A stretch of 64,000 bases of DNA from GCA-2706205 sp964215955 (GTDB taxonomy: Bacteria > Bdellovibrionota > Bacteriovoracia > Bacteriovoracales > Bacteriovoracaceae). Below are positions 51,358-61,283 of the stretch, one piece after another. The stretch spans positions 158,978 to 222,977 of the forward strand of contig CAXPDR010000038.1 of NCBI GenBank assembly GCA_964215955.1. The letters run 5' to 3'. The translations under genes and the position numbers were made by a program. The stretch's first letter is position 1; every line of letters begins with the position of its first letter. Below the pieces are notes generated by a model. That model was not told the origin of the DNA and did not search any database. It saw only the letters and a program-made list of their open reading frames with translations.

Positions 51358-53322
51358 CTAAAAAGTATTTATTTTATATTTTAAACCTAACTTATAATCT
51401 CTTTGAGATTCATATAAAAATGAAGCATGTTTACGATATTTTAAGTTTGTTACATTATTAATTCTAAAATTAAAATTGAAGTTATTAAATCTTTTTGAAA
51501 CCATGAAGTTATGAACAAGATAACTAGGAGTCTCTTCCGTTCTCTGTAATGTCTCTTCATTGACTCTATTTTGCTCTTCAGTAAGAATTGATTCAAATCC
51601 AAATTTTAAATCATATTGATCAAGATAATATTTCACAGAGAGTTGATACTGATCTGCTGGAAGATCTTCTAAGAATAAATCTTTACTCGTAATTTTTCCT
51701 CTTACCTTGGTATAGCTCAAGCCAGTTTCCACTTGATCATAAAGATATTTAACTGAAGCCTCGACACCATAAAGTTCGACTTCTTTTTCATTAACAAATT
51801 GGGTCGTTCCATTTTCTTCATCTAAAACGGAGCGATCTATTTGTTCTCTCGTGATATAGTTTTTAGCCTCGGTATTATAAAAACTTAAACCCAACTCTAA
51901 AAGATCTTCTCCAGATAAAGATCTTGAGAACTTTGTTCCAATCTCATGAGTAATAGAAGTTTCATGTTCAAGCTCAGGATTTTCTTTAAAGAAGTTATCT
52001 CTTACAAAAAAGCCATCTCCAGGAAAGTGTAAGCCAGATGGATAGACTTCAACTAAAGAAGGAGCTTTAAATCCCTCGGAATACTTTGCATAAACATCAA
52101 AACCTTCGCTTGGAGTTGTTGTCATGATAAAACTCTTTGAGAGTTTGGATGCTCTTTTAGATTCAGAAAAGTCATTTGAGCTCATTTCATAACTATCTGC
52201 TCTTAAACCTAAATCTAGCCGTAAGCCCTTTGCTAGGTCTTGTTGTTTAGAAATATAGCCCATATAGTTTTTGGATATGGCCTTAGGGTAGGCAGGAGTA
52301 ACTGAACCATCAACGTCTAGTGATGAGGTGTTTTGATTCACACTATCCAATTTATCTTGAAAAAACTCTGCACCAATCTTTATAGTTTTGATTTGCTTAT
52401 CAACTGTAAAATCGATAGTCTCAATCTCTTTAGTAGTTGACTCATCAGTTTCTCTATCAATTTTTTCTTGTTCGTATTTGCTAAAAGTTGAGTTAATTTT
52501 CAAACCAGATTTTTTATATTCTACAGTAAGGTTTTGCTTAGTTGTAATATTATCTGATTGCAAATCTAAAAACTTATTTGGCGGGTTTAAAGCCGGATCT
52601 GTTGGAGCATCATCTTCCCTTTTAAAGTATTCTAATTTCAAAGTATAGTATTTAAGGAGATTTGCTTTATATAAAGCTGCAAAGTCTTTAAAAGAGGAGT
52701 TATCCAAGGTACTTCCATCACTTAATTTTGTATCACTGGCCCTTGCTGAACTTAAGCTGATATAACTATCGAAGTTTTTAGATACTTGAATAGCTTTTGC
52801 ATTAATATTTTCTTCTCTATTAGCACTACTTGTTTTTAATCCAAATTCACCGCCATAGGATTTTCCTTTTTTTAAAAAATCCTTTGCATCCTTGGTAATG
52901 AATTCAACCCCACCGCCAATAGATCCGGTTTGAGATATATCAGAAGAGGACTTTTGGATTTTAACGGTTTTAAGGTTTTCAGTGTCAAGGGCAATAAAAG
53001 CGCTATGTCCGCTTTGAAAGTTTTCCCTTGCTCCATCTACTTTTGCATAAATCTTGTTTTTATCCAAACCTCTAACTTGGGGGGTTTCACTCGAGCTTCT
53101 AGGGCCTCTAGAAGTTGTTGCAGCTGGTGAGCTTGCTAATATTTCATCTAGATTTGAACTTCCAGCGGAAATATTCTCAATAGTTTCAGCGGTCAAACTT
53201 CCTTCGTCTTCCTCTTCCTCAATTATTGAATCTTGGGTATGGACAATAGTCTCAAGTTTAAACTGAGCATAAGTAAAGCTGCTTAGAATGAATCCCAATA
53301 AAAGGAGAAAGAACTTTGTCAT
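51358..53322 (-). CDS. TonB-dependent outer-membrane receptor (haem/haemoglobin-transferrin type)
   Basis: 654 aa, signal peptide then a plug domain and beta barrel. The plug has SSETPQVRGLDKNKIYAKVDG and ENFQSGHSAFIALDTENLKTV, the string of the TonB-dependent haemoglobin/transferrin/lactoferrin receptor family (VRGL...RVLVxVDGxRQNFQSGH), and SQTGSIGGGVEFITKDA. The C-terminal part has FDVYAKYSEGFKAPSLVEVY and ends in LKYKINTF with a terminal Phe. An acidic stretch after the signal peptide (SIIEEEEDEGS) may precede the TonB box. It imports iron or haem. The TonB gene lies just upstream on the same strand. Confidence 0.9.
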   Translation of the reverse strand: MTKFFLLLLGFILSSFTYAQFKLETIVHTQDSIIEEEEDEGSLTAETIENISAGSSNLDEILASSPAATTSRGPRSSSETPQVRGLDKNKIYAKVDGARENFQSGHSAFIALDTENLKTVKIQKSSSDISQTGSIGGGVEFITKDAKDFLKKGKSYGGEFGLKTSSANREENINAKAIQVSKNFDSYISLSSARASDTKLSDGSTLDNSSFKDFAALYKANLLKYYTLKLEYFKREDDAPTDPALNPPNKFLDLQSDNITTKQNLTVEYKKSGLKINSTFSKYEQEKIDRETDESTTKEIETIDFTVDKQIKTIKIGAEFFQDKLDSVNQNTSSLDVDGSVTPAYPKAISKNYMGYISKQQDLAKGLRLDLGLRADSYEMSSNDFSESKRASKLSKSFIMTTTPSEGFDVYAKYSEGFKAPSLVEVYPSGLHFPGDGFFVRDNFFKENPELEHETSITHEIGTKFSRSLSGEDLLELGLSFYNTEAKNYITREQIDRSVLDEENGTTQFVNEKEVELYGVEASVKYLYDQVETGLSYTKVRGKITSKDLFLEDLPADQYQLSVKYYLDQYDLKFGFESILTEEQNRVNEETLQRTEETPSYLVHNFMVSKRFNNFNFNFRINNVTNLKYRKHASFLYESQRDYKLGLKYKINTF

Positions 53323-53377
53323 ATAAATTAATTACCATAGGTCATTTAAATTTTTGTCACCAAGCTGTCATATAGCT

Positions 53378-53959
53378 TTAGTGATACTCTATTTCAAGAT
53401 CTATGGGTAATTCTTCCATATCTATTTCATCAGGCATTCTCGGAAATGGCGCAGAGCGCAAAACCGAATCAATGGCCGATTTATCCAAAAGCTTATGACC
53501 CGATGTTCCAGTGACCTTTAAACCAGATATCTCTGAGGGTTTCTTAATCATGAATTGAAGTTTGACTTTTCCTTTAAGCTTTAGCCTTTTAGCTAATCTA
53601 GACTTATATTTATTGGATGCAATGATAACTCTTACAGCACTGAGATATTTCGCAACTAAAGAATTTTGTCCAGAATCAAGGTTTTGCTCCTTAGCTGAAG
53701 AACTTTCTAACTCTTTAGTATTTTTCTCTTCTTTTTTAATAAATTTTTCGTTTTCAGATTTATTTTCCTCCACTTCAACAACTTCTTTCTTAGGATTAGT
53801 AGCACTGAGCCTAATTTTTATTGAGGCCTCACCATAATCGAGTTTCGAGAAATTGACTTTTTCATTGGAAATTTGGAAGTTAAACATACCCAAAATAAGA
53901 AAGCCGTGGATTCCAATAGAGAATAAAGAACAAAAAATTAAATTTCGCATAATAGCCAT
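53378..53959 (-). CDS. TonB-family energy transducer
   Basis: 193 aa. One N-terminal membrane helix (NLIFCSLFSIGIHGFLILGMF) is followed by a charged Lys/Glu linker (VEVEENKSENEKFIKKEEKN) in place of the usual Pro-rich one, and a C-terminal TonB fold: GKVKLQFMIKKPSEISGLKV, LLDKSAIDSVLRSAPFPRMP and IDLEIEYH. It couples the inner-membrane proton gradient to the receptor encoded 55 bases downstream. No ExbB/ExbD genes are adjacent, so these must be elsewhere. Confidence 0.88.
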   Translation of the reverse strand: MAIMRNLIFCSLFSIGIHGFLILGMFNFQISNEKVNFSKLDYGEASIKIRLSATNPKKEVVEVEENKSENEKFIKKEEKNTKELESSSAKEQNLDSGQNSLVAKYLSAVRVIIASNKYKSRLAKRLKLKGKVKLQFMIKKPSEISGLKVTGTSGHKLLDKSAIDSVLRSAPFPRMPDEIDMEELPIDLEIEYH

Positions 53960-54263
53960 CTATTCTAATTGAAAGTCGTTTATTAGCAAAAGTTTCATGA
54001 AAAAAAATTAAGGAACTAGGCTAAAATTCAATAGTATTAGATTCCTATATATAGGACTTCTTTTATCAAATAATTAAAAACCTCTCCCACAGGCTAATCA
54101 GGACAAAGCTTCATCTTAGTAAAAAAATTTGTCGAACTTAAGAAATCTAATTTTTATCTATCTTTTATTAATTGAAGAAATTGCCTCTTTGTGATGAAGG
54201 TTTTTATGTCATAATTTCTCTATAATTTATTTTAATCTTTTTATGAATTAATTAAGGATGTCA

Positions 54264-55817
54264 ATGATGGAATTAAAGAAAGAAAACGATCAAACTCAGG
54301 ACTTACAGTTTTTAAATGCATTTCATGGAATTGTAAATGACAACTTTGCAGTCATTCAGTTTGAAACAGATGGTACAATAATCTCAGCAAATGAAAATTT
54401 TTGTGCAGCTCTTGGTTATCAATTATCTGAAATTCAAGGTCAACACCATAGAATGTTTGTAGATCCAGAATATGTGAATTCTATAGAATATAATAACTTT
54501 TGGAAAAACTTAAAAAGTGGAATCGCTTTTAGTGATGAATATAGAAGAATAACAAAGTCTGGTGACGACATCTGGATTCAAGCATCATACTGTCCAATAA
54601 AAAATGAAGCTGGCGCGGTAACAGGAGTTATAAAAATTGCTTCTGATATAACAGAAATGAAAATGATGTCTAGAATGAAGCAGATGGTTGATTTATCTCC
54701 AGTAAACACAATGATGGCCACTCCAGATGGTATCATGACATACATGAATGCTAATTCAGAAAAAACTCTAAGACAATTTGAAGAGTTCTTACCTGCAAAA
54801 GTGTCTGAGCTTGTAGGTCAATCTATAGACTGGTTTCACAAGAACCCAAGAGGTCCGAAAAAAATCATATCAGATCCTGCAAATTTACCTCACAAAGCTG
54901 TTATTACTGTTGGTCCAGAAAAACTAGATCTTCTCGTCTCTCCCATTTTTGATAACAACGGAGAATACCTTGGACCAATGGTTACTTGGGAAGTTATTAC
55001 TGCAAAAACAGAGCTTATTAAAGATCTAACAGATGCATCTAACCAATTAGCTTCAGCATCAGAAGAGCTGTTATCAGTGGCTGGAACCATGAGTGCAAAT
55101 GCAGAAGAAACTTCAGCTCAATCTAATACAGCCTCTTCAGCATCTGAACAAGTTTCAAACGGTATTCAAACTGTAGCAACAAATATGGAAGAGATGACAG
55201 CATCAATTAAAGAAATCACAAAAAATACTAATGAATCTTCATCCAAGTCAAATCAGGCAATGAGTATGTCAAAAGATGCTAATAGCATTATTCAAGCTTT
55301 AGGTGAAAGTTCTCTCGATATTGGAAATGTAATTAAGGTTATTACCTCTATTGCTCAGCAAACCAACCTTCTAGCACTTAATGCCACGATTGAAGCAGCC
55401 AGAGCCGGTGAAGCAGGAAAAGGATTTGCCGTTGTTGCCAATGAGGTTAAAGAATTAGCGAAACAAACAGCAACAGCAACAGAAGATATCTCTAGGAAAA
55501 TTGAAGCGATTCAAAATGATTCTCAATCTGCAGTTACATCAATTGGCTCCGTAACTGAAGCTATCGCTCAATTAAATGGAATCGCTAGTAATATTGCAAG
55601 TGCGATGGAAGAACAAGCTGCAACAACTAATGAAGTTGCAAGAATTGTTACGGAGTCGACAACTGGAGTTCAGCAAATTACAGAAAATATTCAGCAAGTT
55701 TCAACCGCTGCAGCTCAAACAGGTAAAGGTGCTCAAGACATGCAAAGTGCAGCTCAAAACCTTGCCGATCTTGCAACAAGCTTAACAACGCTAGTTAATA
55801 GAGTAAAATCAAACTAA
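54264..55817 (+). CDS. Soluble methyl-accepting chemotaxis protein with PAS domain(s)
   Basis: About 517 aa. The first ATG (54258) overlaps the AAGGA ribosome site, so the ATG at 54264 or 54267 is preferred. Residues about 20-130 form a PAS domain (FAVIQFETDGTIISANENFC, GYQLSEIQGQHHRMFV), followed by a second PAS-like segment starting MVDLSPVNTMMATPDGIM. The signalling domain is complete, with the tip IAQQTNLLALNATIEAARAG and EEQAATTNEVARIV near the end. No membrane segment, so it is cytoplasmic and probably senses redox or energy state through PAS, like Aer-type receptors. It has its own terminator. The 298-nt gap upstream shows no gene. Confidence 0.92.
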   Translation: MMELKKENDQTQDLQFLNAFHGIVNDNFAVIQFETDGTIISANENFCAALGYQLSEIQGQHHRMFVDPEYVNSIEYNNFWKNLKSGIAFSDEYRRITKSGDDIWIQASYCPIKNEAGAVTGVIKIASDITEMKMMSRMKQMVDLSPVNTMMATPDGIMTYMNANSEKTLRQFEEFLPAKVSELVGQSIDWFHKNPRGPKKIISDPANLPHKAVITVGPEKLDLLVSPIFDNNGEYLGPMVTWEVITAKTELIKDLTDASNQLASASEELLSVAGTMSANAEETSAQSNTASSASEQVSNGIQTVATNMEEMTASIKEITKNTNESSSKSNQAMSMSKDANSIIQALGESSLDIGNVIKVITSIAQQTNLLALNATIEAARAGEAGKGFAVVANEVKELAKQTATATEDISRKIEAIQNDSQSAVTSIGSVTEAIAQLNGIASNIASAMEEQAATTNEVARIVTESTTGVQQITENIQQVSTAAAQTGKGAQDMQSAAQNLADLATSLTTLVNRVKSN

Positions 55818-55841
55818 GTAGAAATAATGTACTAAGTTTAA

Positions 55842-55870
55842 AGAGGAGTCTTATGACTCCTCTTTTTTTA
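55842..55870 (+). terminator. Terminator of the chemoreceptor gene, overlapping the convergent gene end
   Basis: AGAGGAGTC-TTAT-GACTCCTCT (55842-55863) followed by T run. The loop contains the stop codon of the convergent ABC1 kinase gene (55851-55853). On the minus strand the stem is followed by TTTAAACTT, so it may act both ways. Confidence 0.88.
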
Positions 55871-57365
55871 TAAGTTCAATTGTAGCCTTTCTATTTTTAA
55901 TTTCGCCATTAAAAATAAGCTTTGGCTTTCCCCCATCACTTAAAGCTTCATTTAAAATATTTGTAATTATCACACCTGAGTTTTTAAGTTCTTCAACCAA
56001 GTCATCCCCTAAATATTCCTCAAGTTCAAAGATAGCAATAAAAGGAAAAGTTAAATTAACTTTTTCAATTTCATTTTCAACTAGTTTTACTGAGATATGA
56101 CTCGCCTTCTCAGAAAAGGAGTCATTTTCAATACTATTTAACGCAAGTAGGGATTCATCAAAGTTATCTTGGCGAAGTAATGGAGCAAGAATTTTTTTGA
56201 AATAGATATTAATTTCTAATTTCATTAATAGTTCTTTAAATCCCATAAAAGATTTCATAAAAGTAAAAAACTCAGTTCCCCCTGCAGATCTAAACCACCA
56301 CTTATCTTCTCCTAAAATCAAATCTATTTCTTTTTTATAATTCCACTTCTTGAGATCAAAGGCATAATCTTGAGTTAGTGGAGTAAATAAAACATCAATT
56401 AATAAATTCAATCTTTTATTTAATGGTTTAAGCTTATTTGCATCAAAACCAAGAGATTCAAAAAATAAAAGTCCATTAATTTCTGTGCCTTGCTCTTTTG
56501 AAATAAGATAGGTGCTAATCGCCTTAGTGTAATTAGGACTTAGTTTTACAGTTTGGCCTAAATCTAAGATACAAACTTGGTTAGGAAATTGACTAAAAAG
56601 AAAATTTCCATGATTAGTATCCCCTTGCATAATTTGGTGATTTAAAATCAAATCAAAATAAAAAGTCACTAGATCATTAGAAATTTCCCGTTTTTGGCTT
56701 TCGGAAGCACGAGTAGCATAGTCTTCAATATAAAGTCCTTCAAATTTCTCTGTCGTTAAAATAAATTCATTACTCAGTTCATTAATTGGCTTAGGAATCA
56801 CCACTAAGGGGTAATTAGTTGCTAAAGAGTGCCAATGATCGAGTTCATTCTTTTCATTTTGATAATTACATTCTTGCTCAAGTAATTCTCTCAACAAAAG
56901 CTGGTATTGTCGTAAATCAATTCCCCATTTTTTTATAGGAGTATAATTCATCGCCTTAGGTAAAACATCTAACAACTCAAGCTGTTTAATTAATTCATTC
57001 TTTATGTTTGGATATTGAACCTTGATGGCGATATCAATGTCATTATATTTTGCAAAGTGAACCTGTCCAATGGAAGCCCCAATGGCTTTATCAGATATTT
57101 GAGAAATTTCAGTTGAGAAGTTTTCTTTTATTAAGCTTTTAATTTCATCTTTAGATACAGTCGTGATTTCCTGAACTGAATTTTTTCCACTGTTAGCGTG
57201 CTTCGTATTCTGATATTGCATAAATTTTGCAAATATCCCCCCTTCTTCACTAAGAAGGTTCTTAACCATTAATACAGCTCGTTCTCTTGCAATTTCATCC
57301 TTAGCTTCTGCAAGTGTTTTAAGAGATTTAATATTTTTTAAGGCCTTAAATGTATTCTTTATCAT
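55851..57365 (-). CDS. ABC1/AarF (UbiB-like) atypical kinase family protein
   Basis: 504 aa from the ATG at 57365, which has GGGAGAAG about nine bases upstream; the longer reading would overlap the start of the divergent gene. The A-rich loop ASIGQVHFAKYNDIDIAIKV replaces the P-loop as in the family, followed by NYQNEKNELDHW, the catalytic region MQGDTNHGNFLF with D-x-x-x-x-N, and VCILDLGQTVKL (metal-binding DxG). UbiB-like proteins support ubiquinone synthesis or lipid transport and have ATPase activity. The role here is unassigned. Confidence 0.88.
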   Translation of the reverse strand: MIKNTFKALKNIKSLKTLAEAKDEIARERAVLMVKNLLSEEGGIFAKFMQYQNTKHANSGKNSVQEITTVSKDEIKSLIKENFSTEISQISDKAIGASIGQVHFAKYNDIDIAIKVQYPNIKNELIKQLELLDVLPKAMNYTPIKKWGIDLRQYQLLLRELLEQECNYQNEKNELDHWHSLATNYPLVVIPKPINELSNEFILTTEKFEGLYIEDYATRASESQKREISNDLVTFYFDLILNHQIMQGDTNHGNFLFSQFPNQVCILDLGQTVKLSPNYTKAISTYLISKEQGTEINGLLFFESLGFDANKLKPLNKRLNLLIDVLFTPLTQDYAFDLKKWNYKKEIDLILGEDKWWFRSAGGTEFFTFMKSFMGFKELLMKLEINIYFKKILAPLLRQDNFDESLLALNSIENDSFSEKASHISVKLVENEIEKVNLTFPFIAIFELEEYLGDDLVEELKNSGVIITNILNEALSDGGKPKLIFNGEIKNRKATIELIKKEES

Positions 57366-57398
57366 TTTAAAATACTTCTCCCTACGATAATATTTGTT

Positions 57399-58403
57399 AT
57401 GGAAAATTATCAAAAAATAAACACAATTTGTCTTTTTATATTAACCACAATAGCGATAGCTGGAGTCTTAAGTCTGACTAAATCGATCATGATTCCATTT
57501 ACACTCTCAATATTTATCACTCTGATATATAGTCCATTAATTGAATACTACCAAGAAAAACTTAAATTACCTAAGTCAGTGGTTCTCAGCGTAAGTATCG
57601 CTATTTCAATGGGAATTTTAGCCCTTATTATATTTTTAGTGACAAATTCAATTGACAGTTTTGTACAAGGAGCAAATCAATACAAAGAGAAACTAGATTT
57701 TATGATGATTGAAGGTTCAAAAGTCTTAAACCAATTTGGCATAAGTCTTAGTGAAGAAAGTGCTTTAAACATGGCCAAGAAAATCCCTGTCAGTAAAATG
57801 TTACAGGGACTCACTGGTGGAATGGTCGCAACACTAAGTAATGTTTTTCTCATTGTTGTCTTTACTCTTTTTCTCATTACTAGTGAATCAGCAAGTGAAA
57901 GAAAAAGTAAAACCTTTGAAGAAATCAAAAGAAAAACAGCAAAGTATATTCAGGCTAAGCTCTTAACCTCGGGAGCAACGGCACTTATAAGCTATATAGT
58001 GCTTCTTTCCTTTAAAGTCGAAATGGCATTTATGTTTGGTGTTTTAACTTTCATGCTCAATTTTATCCCAAATGTTGGTTCTATTTTTGCAGTGGGTATA
58101 ACAATTCCCGTTATTCTTTTACAATTTGGTTTTGGAGGATCACTTCTGGCTATTCTCATTTTACTTGCAGTAACTCAAATAGTTATCGGAAATGTTATTG
58201 AACCAAAAATTATGGGTGATTCAATGGGTCTTCACCCAGTGACAATATTATTAATGCTAACTTTTTGGGGATTTATCTGGGGCGTACCAGGAATGTTCTT
58301 ATCCGTTCCAATTACAGCAACCCTGAAAATAGTCCTAGCAAAATTTGAGCTAACTCAACCTGTAGCTGATCTCTTTTCAGGGAAGTTTATTAAATCTATT
58401 TAA
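57399..58403 (+). CDS. AI-2E (PerM/TqsA) family transporter
   Basis: 334 aa with about eight membrane segments arranged as in the family: two at the N-terminus (TICLFILTTIAIAGVLSL), a soluble loop, LSNVFLIVVFTLFLITSE, FGVLTFMLNFIPNVGSIFAV, and the signature NVIEPKIMGDSMGLHPV. Some members export autoinducer-2, others are Na+/H+ or metabolite transporters, so the substrate is open. It is divergent from the ABC1 kinase gene with a 33-bp gap from the preferred starts. It overlaps the convergent aminotransferase by 4 nt. Confidence 0.9.
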   Translation: MENYQKINTICLFILTTIAIAGVLSLTKSIMIPFTLSIFITLIYSPLIEYYQEKLKLPKSVVLSVSIAISMGILALIIFLVTNSIDSFVQGANQYKEKLDFMMIEGSKVLNQFGISLSEESALNMAKKIPVSKMLQGLTGGMVATLSNVFLIVVFTLFLITSESASERKSKTFEEIKRKTAKYIQAKLLTSGATALISYIVLLSFKVEMAFMFGVLTFMLNFIPNVGSIFAVGITIPVILLQFGFGGSLLAILILLAVTQIVIGNVIEPKIMGDSMGLHPVTILLMLTFWGFIWGVPGMFLSVPITATLKIVLAKFELTQPVADLFSGKFIKSI

Positions 58404-59599
58404 CTAAGTTTCGCTAAACACTCTTTCATTCTTCTAGCCGCTTCGATTAGCTGCTCATCAGAGTTAGCATAGGAAACTCTAATATTATTTGGACAGCCAA
58501 AAGCATCACCTGCAGTTGTAGCGATTAATCCTTCTCCGAGTAAATACATGCATAGATCATCAGAGGTATTAATAGTGTATTCCCCATAAGACTTTCCGAA
58601 ATAGGAAGAAACATCCGGGAAAATATAAAAAGCACCTGTCGGTTCATTAAGAACTAAACCTTCAATTTCTTTTAACTTTCCTAAGAGTAAATCTCTTCTT
58701 TTATAGAAAACGTTCTTCATTTCTTGCAGTTCTTTAGGGTCTTTTTTAACAGCGGCGATAGTCGCCTTTTGCGCTATAGAATTTGCTCCTGAAGTAAATT
58801 GTCCTTGAAGTTTTGTACAAGCTTTAGCTATTTCTACCGGAGCTGCAATATAACCAATTCTCCATCCTGTCATAGCAAAGCCTTTGGCCACACCATTTAC
58901 AGTGATCACTCTATCTTTTATTGAATCAATTGTTCCGATACTGAAGTTTTCACCTTCAAAATTAATTAATTCGTAAATTTCATCTGATACGATAAAACAG
59001 TTAGGATATTTTTCAAAAACATTCGCTAATGCTTTTAGCTCATCTTTTGTATAGACACTTCCAGAAGGGTTACATGGATTACTAAAGATAAAAAGCTTAG
59101 TTTTTTCAGTTAATGCATTTTCTAGCTGCTCTGCTGTAATTTTAAAATCTGATTTGATATCTGTATTTATAACAACTGGCTTACCTTCCGAAAACTCTAC
59201 CATGGCAAGGTAACTTACCCAATATGGAGCAGGGAGGATAACCTCATCTCCTGGGTTGATCATAGACTGGCATAAGTTCATTAATGAATGTTTCGCACCA
59301 GTGGAGACAACGATTTGCTCTGGTTTAATTTCTAAATTATTATCTCTTTTAAACTTTTCACAAATAGCTTCTTTTAAATCTTTATATCCAGGAACTGGTG
59401 GATAATGAGTATGATTATCATGAATTGCTTGAATAGCTGCCTCTTTAACAAAGTCAGGTGTATCAAAATCTGGTTCACCTAAACTTAAACTGATTATATC
59501 TTTGCCTTGATCTTTTAATTCCCATGCAAGATTTGCCATTTTAAGGGTTGCTGATTCGCTCATGTTTAAAATTCGATTTGCAATGTGACTCATTTCCAT
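58400..59599 (-). CDS. Pyridoxal-phosphate aminotransferase, aspartate aminotransferase type (class I)
   Basis: 399 aa. SLSLGEPDFDTPDFVKEAA, VVSTGAKHSLMNLCQSM, FIFSNPCNPSGSVY, SDEIYELINF and VNGVAKGFAMTGWRIGY, with PLP lysine K239, are those of the bacterial Ig-type aspartate aminotransferases. It moves the amino group between aspartate or glutamate and 2-oxo acids, in the cytoplasm. Its start overlaps the stop of the methyltransferase gene by one base, so it ends a three-gene operon with the EEP protein and the methyltransferase. Confidence 0.93.
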   Translation of the reverse strand: MEMSHIANRILNMSESATLKMANLAWELKDQGKDIISLSLGEPDFDTPDFVKEAAIQAIHDNHTHYPPVPGYKDLKEAICEKFKRDNNLEIKPEQIVVSTGAKHSLMNLCQSMINPGDEVILPAPYWVSYLAMVEFSEGKPVVINTDIKSDFKITAEQLENALTEKTKLFIFSNPCNPSGSVYTKDELKALANVFEKYPNCFIVSDEIYELINFEGENFSIGTIDSIKDRVITVNGVAKGFAMTGWRIGYIAAPVEIAKACTKLQGQFTSGANSIAQKATIAAVKKDPKELQEMKNVFYKRRDLLLGKLKEIEGLVLNEPTGAFYIFPDVSSYFGKSYGEYTINTSDDLCMYLLGEGLIATTAGDAFGCPNNIRVSYANSDEQLIEAARRMKECLAKLS

Positions 59600-60246
59600 T
59601 AACTCCTATACAATAAATCAGTAAATAAAGTGCTATTCTCATCAAAATAAAATTTACTCTCCCAAATTCTACTCGAAATATTAGTAAAATGCCTACTTAA
59701 CTTTTGTCTATAAAATGAACGACTTCTTCTCAAAGCATAAGTATCATCAAAGCTTAAATCTTCTATTTGCCTATCTAACTCTTTGTCTGTCGGTACGGTT
59801 AAGTATAAATACTTAACTCTCTGACTTAATACGGGAAGGACAAAATCCAAAGTCTCTTCATCTAGATATTGAAAAACTGAAGTACACAATCCAAAATCAA
59901 ATCGAAGCTTAGCAGTACTTTTGCGTCGACACCATTGTTCGATGGTCTCATTATATATTTTTAAATCAGTCGACTCTACACTTTTAAGTTTTTTCTTTTG
60001 GAGTTTATCAAATGCATATTTAGAAGGTTCTATCGCACAAGCTTTATAAGGAATAAACACTTTGAGTGTTTTTTGAAAAAGATGTCCATAGCCAGCTCCT
60101 AAATCAATTACGCTACTGACATCAATCATTTCTAAGTCAAAAAACGATTTAATATATTTTGCATGCTTATTAGCATTACCAATTCCATCCATTGTAGATG
60201 GTTCTGAATAATTATGTTTCCAATAATCTTCTTGAAATACAGGCAT
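59599..60246 (-). CDS. SAM-dependent methyltransferase, class I
   Basis: 215 aa. Motif I is VIDLGAGYGHLFQKTL, followed by an acidic motif II in AIEPSKYAFDKL and motif IV LGLCTSVFQYL with a preceding FDFG; the fold matches methyltransferase domain family 11/25. The substrate cannot be read. One-base overlaps with both neighbours (60246 and 59599) show tight translational coupling. Cytoplasmic. Confidence 0.82.
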   Translation of the reverse strand: MPVFQEDYWKHNYSEPSTMDGIGNANKHAKYIKSFFDLEMIDVSSVIDLGAGYGHLFQKTLKVFIPYKACAIEPSKYAFDKLQKKKLKSVESTDLKIYNETIEQWCRRKSTAKLRFDFGLCTSVFQYLDEETLDFVLPVLSQRVKYLYLTVPTDKELDRQIEDLSFDDTYALRRSRSFYRQKLSRHFTNISSRIWESKFYFDENSTLFTDLLYRS

Positions 60247-61148
60247 TAATAAAAAGTAAGTGAAACTGGGCAGTGATCGCTAACTTCTTTATAGCTTAAG
60301 CCTAAATCATCTGAACTCACAAAGTCACAAGAGTTTTTATAACAATGGGAACTTACACTTGATCTTGACCTCTTATAAGACAAGAAACCTGAAGGATATA
60401 AAATATGATCTAATACTGAGGACTCTTCAATATCATCTGCTCTATCCTGGCCAGACCAATAAGCTGTACATTTTAAATTTTGAGAAGATGTTTTCATCCC
60501 TGTTGTAGCAAGCATGTTTGTGAAGTTAAGATAGTCTTGATCAAAGTGAACATAGCCAGTGCTATTAAAATCACCCATTAAAACTATATTTTTATAATCA
60601 GCTAATCTTAACTCTTCAACCATTCTTGAAACAATTTTGTATTGTGCTTCACGCTTAAGATAATTTCCAGGACTTCCACCTGCTTTTAAATGAACACCAA
60701 TAACAACAAATTTTTTCTTTGATTTTCTTTCTTTAAAAACCCCTACTAAAGCTGGCCTAAGTCTTCCACATCCATACTCACCAACAACATGGCCTGGATC
60801 ACTTAGTCTTTTATCTTCATAAGCATTTTCAAGAATGAATTTATCACTTCGATAAACAAAACCAATCTTTTGTCTTCCGCCTCCACCGCAAGTGGAAAGG
60901 TGAACCTTATAACCTTTAAAATTTCGGATAATAAATTGTTTAAATGAATTGTGATTTACGATTTCTTCAACAGTGATAATGTCTGACTTTAAACTAGAAA
61001 TAATTTTTTTAAGTTCTTTCTTATTGGTATAAGAATTTTTTACATCAAATGTTCTTATATTATATGTGGTAAGCTTTATTTTTGCGAAACTAGACCATGA
61101 GAAAAGCACGACAAAGACAGTTAAAAATACTCGGGTTTTTTGATTCAT
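60246..61148 (-). CDS. Secreted endonuclease/exonuclease/phosphatase family protein
   Basis: 300 aa from the ATG at 61148, which has GGGAAG seven bases upstream and makes a signal peptide (MNQKTRVFLTVFVVLFSWSSFA); a longer reading would hide it. Catalytic motifs of the DNase I-like fold are present: TTYNIRTFD, VEEIVNH, VIGVHLKAGG, LMGDFNSTG, SVLDHILYPS and SDHCPVSLTFY. It probably degrades nucleic acid or a phosphate ester outside the cytoplasm. It is first in the operon with the methyltransferase and aminotransferase. Confidence 0.9.
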   Translation of the reverse strand: MNQKTRVFLTVFVVLFSWSSFAKIKLTTYNIRTFDVKNSYTNKKELKKIISSLKSDIITVEEIVNHNSFKQFIIRNFKGYKVHLSTCGGGGRQKIGFVYRSDKFILENAYEDKRLSDPGHVVGEYGCGRLRPALVGVFKERKSKKKFVVIGVHLKAGGSPGNYLKREAQYKIVSRMVEELRLADYKNIVLMGDFNSTGYVHFDQDYLNFTNMLATTGMKTSSQNLKCTAYWSGQDRADDIEESSVLDHILYPSGFLSYKRSRSSVSSHCYKNSCDFVSSDDLGLSYKEVSDHCPVSLTFY

Positions 61149-61283
61149 TTTCTTCCCTTGAAAAATCACAATATAATCAAATAACTTATTTTGTATTTTG
61201 TAAATAAGATTAATATTTCAGTTTTTTCTTTTGAATTTCAAATAAAAGTTTATATGATATTGGCAAAATAATGGGAGAAGATC

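Noticed and set aside
54100..54240. Promoter-like TATAAT near 54221 before the PAS chemoreceptor.
   Set aside because: No convincing -35 box at 16-18 bp and no flagellar sigma-type consensus; A+T-rich sequence gives many such matches.
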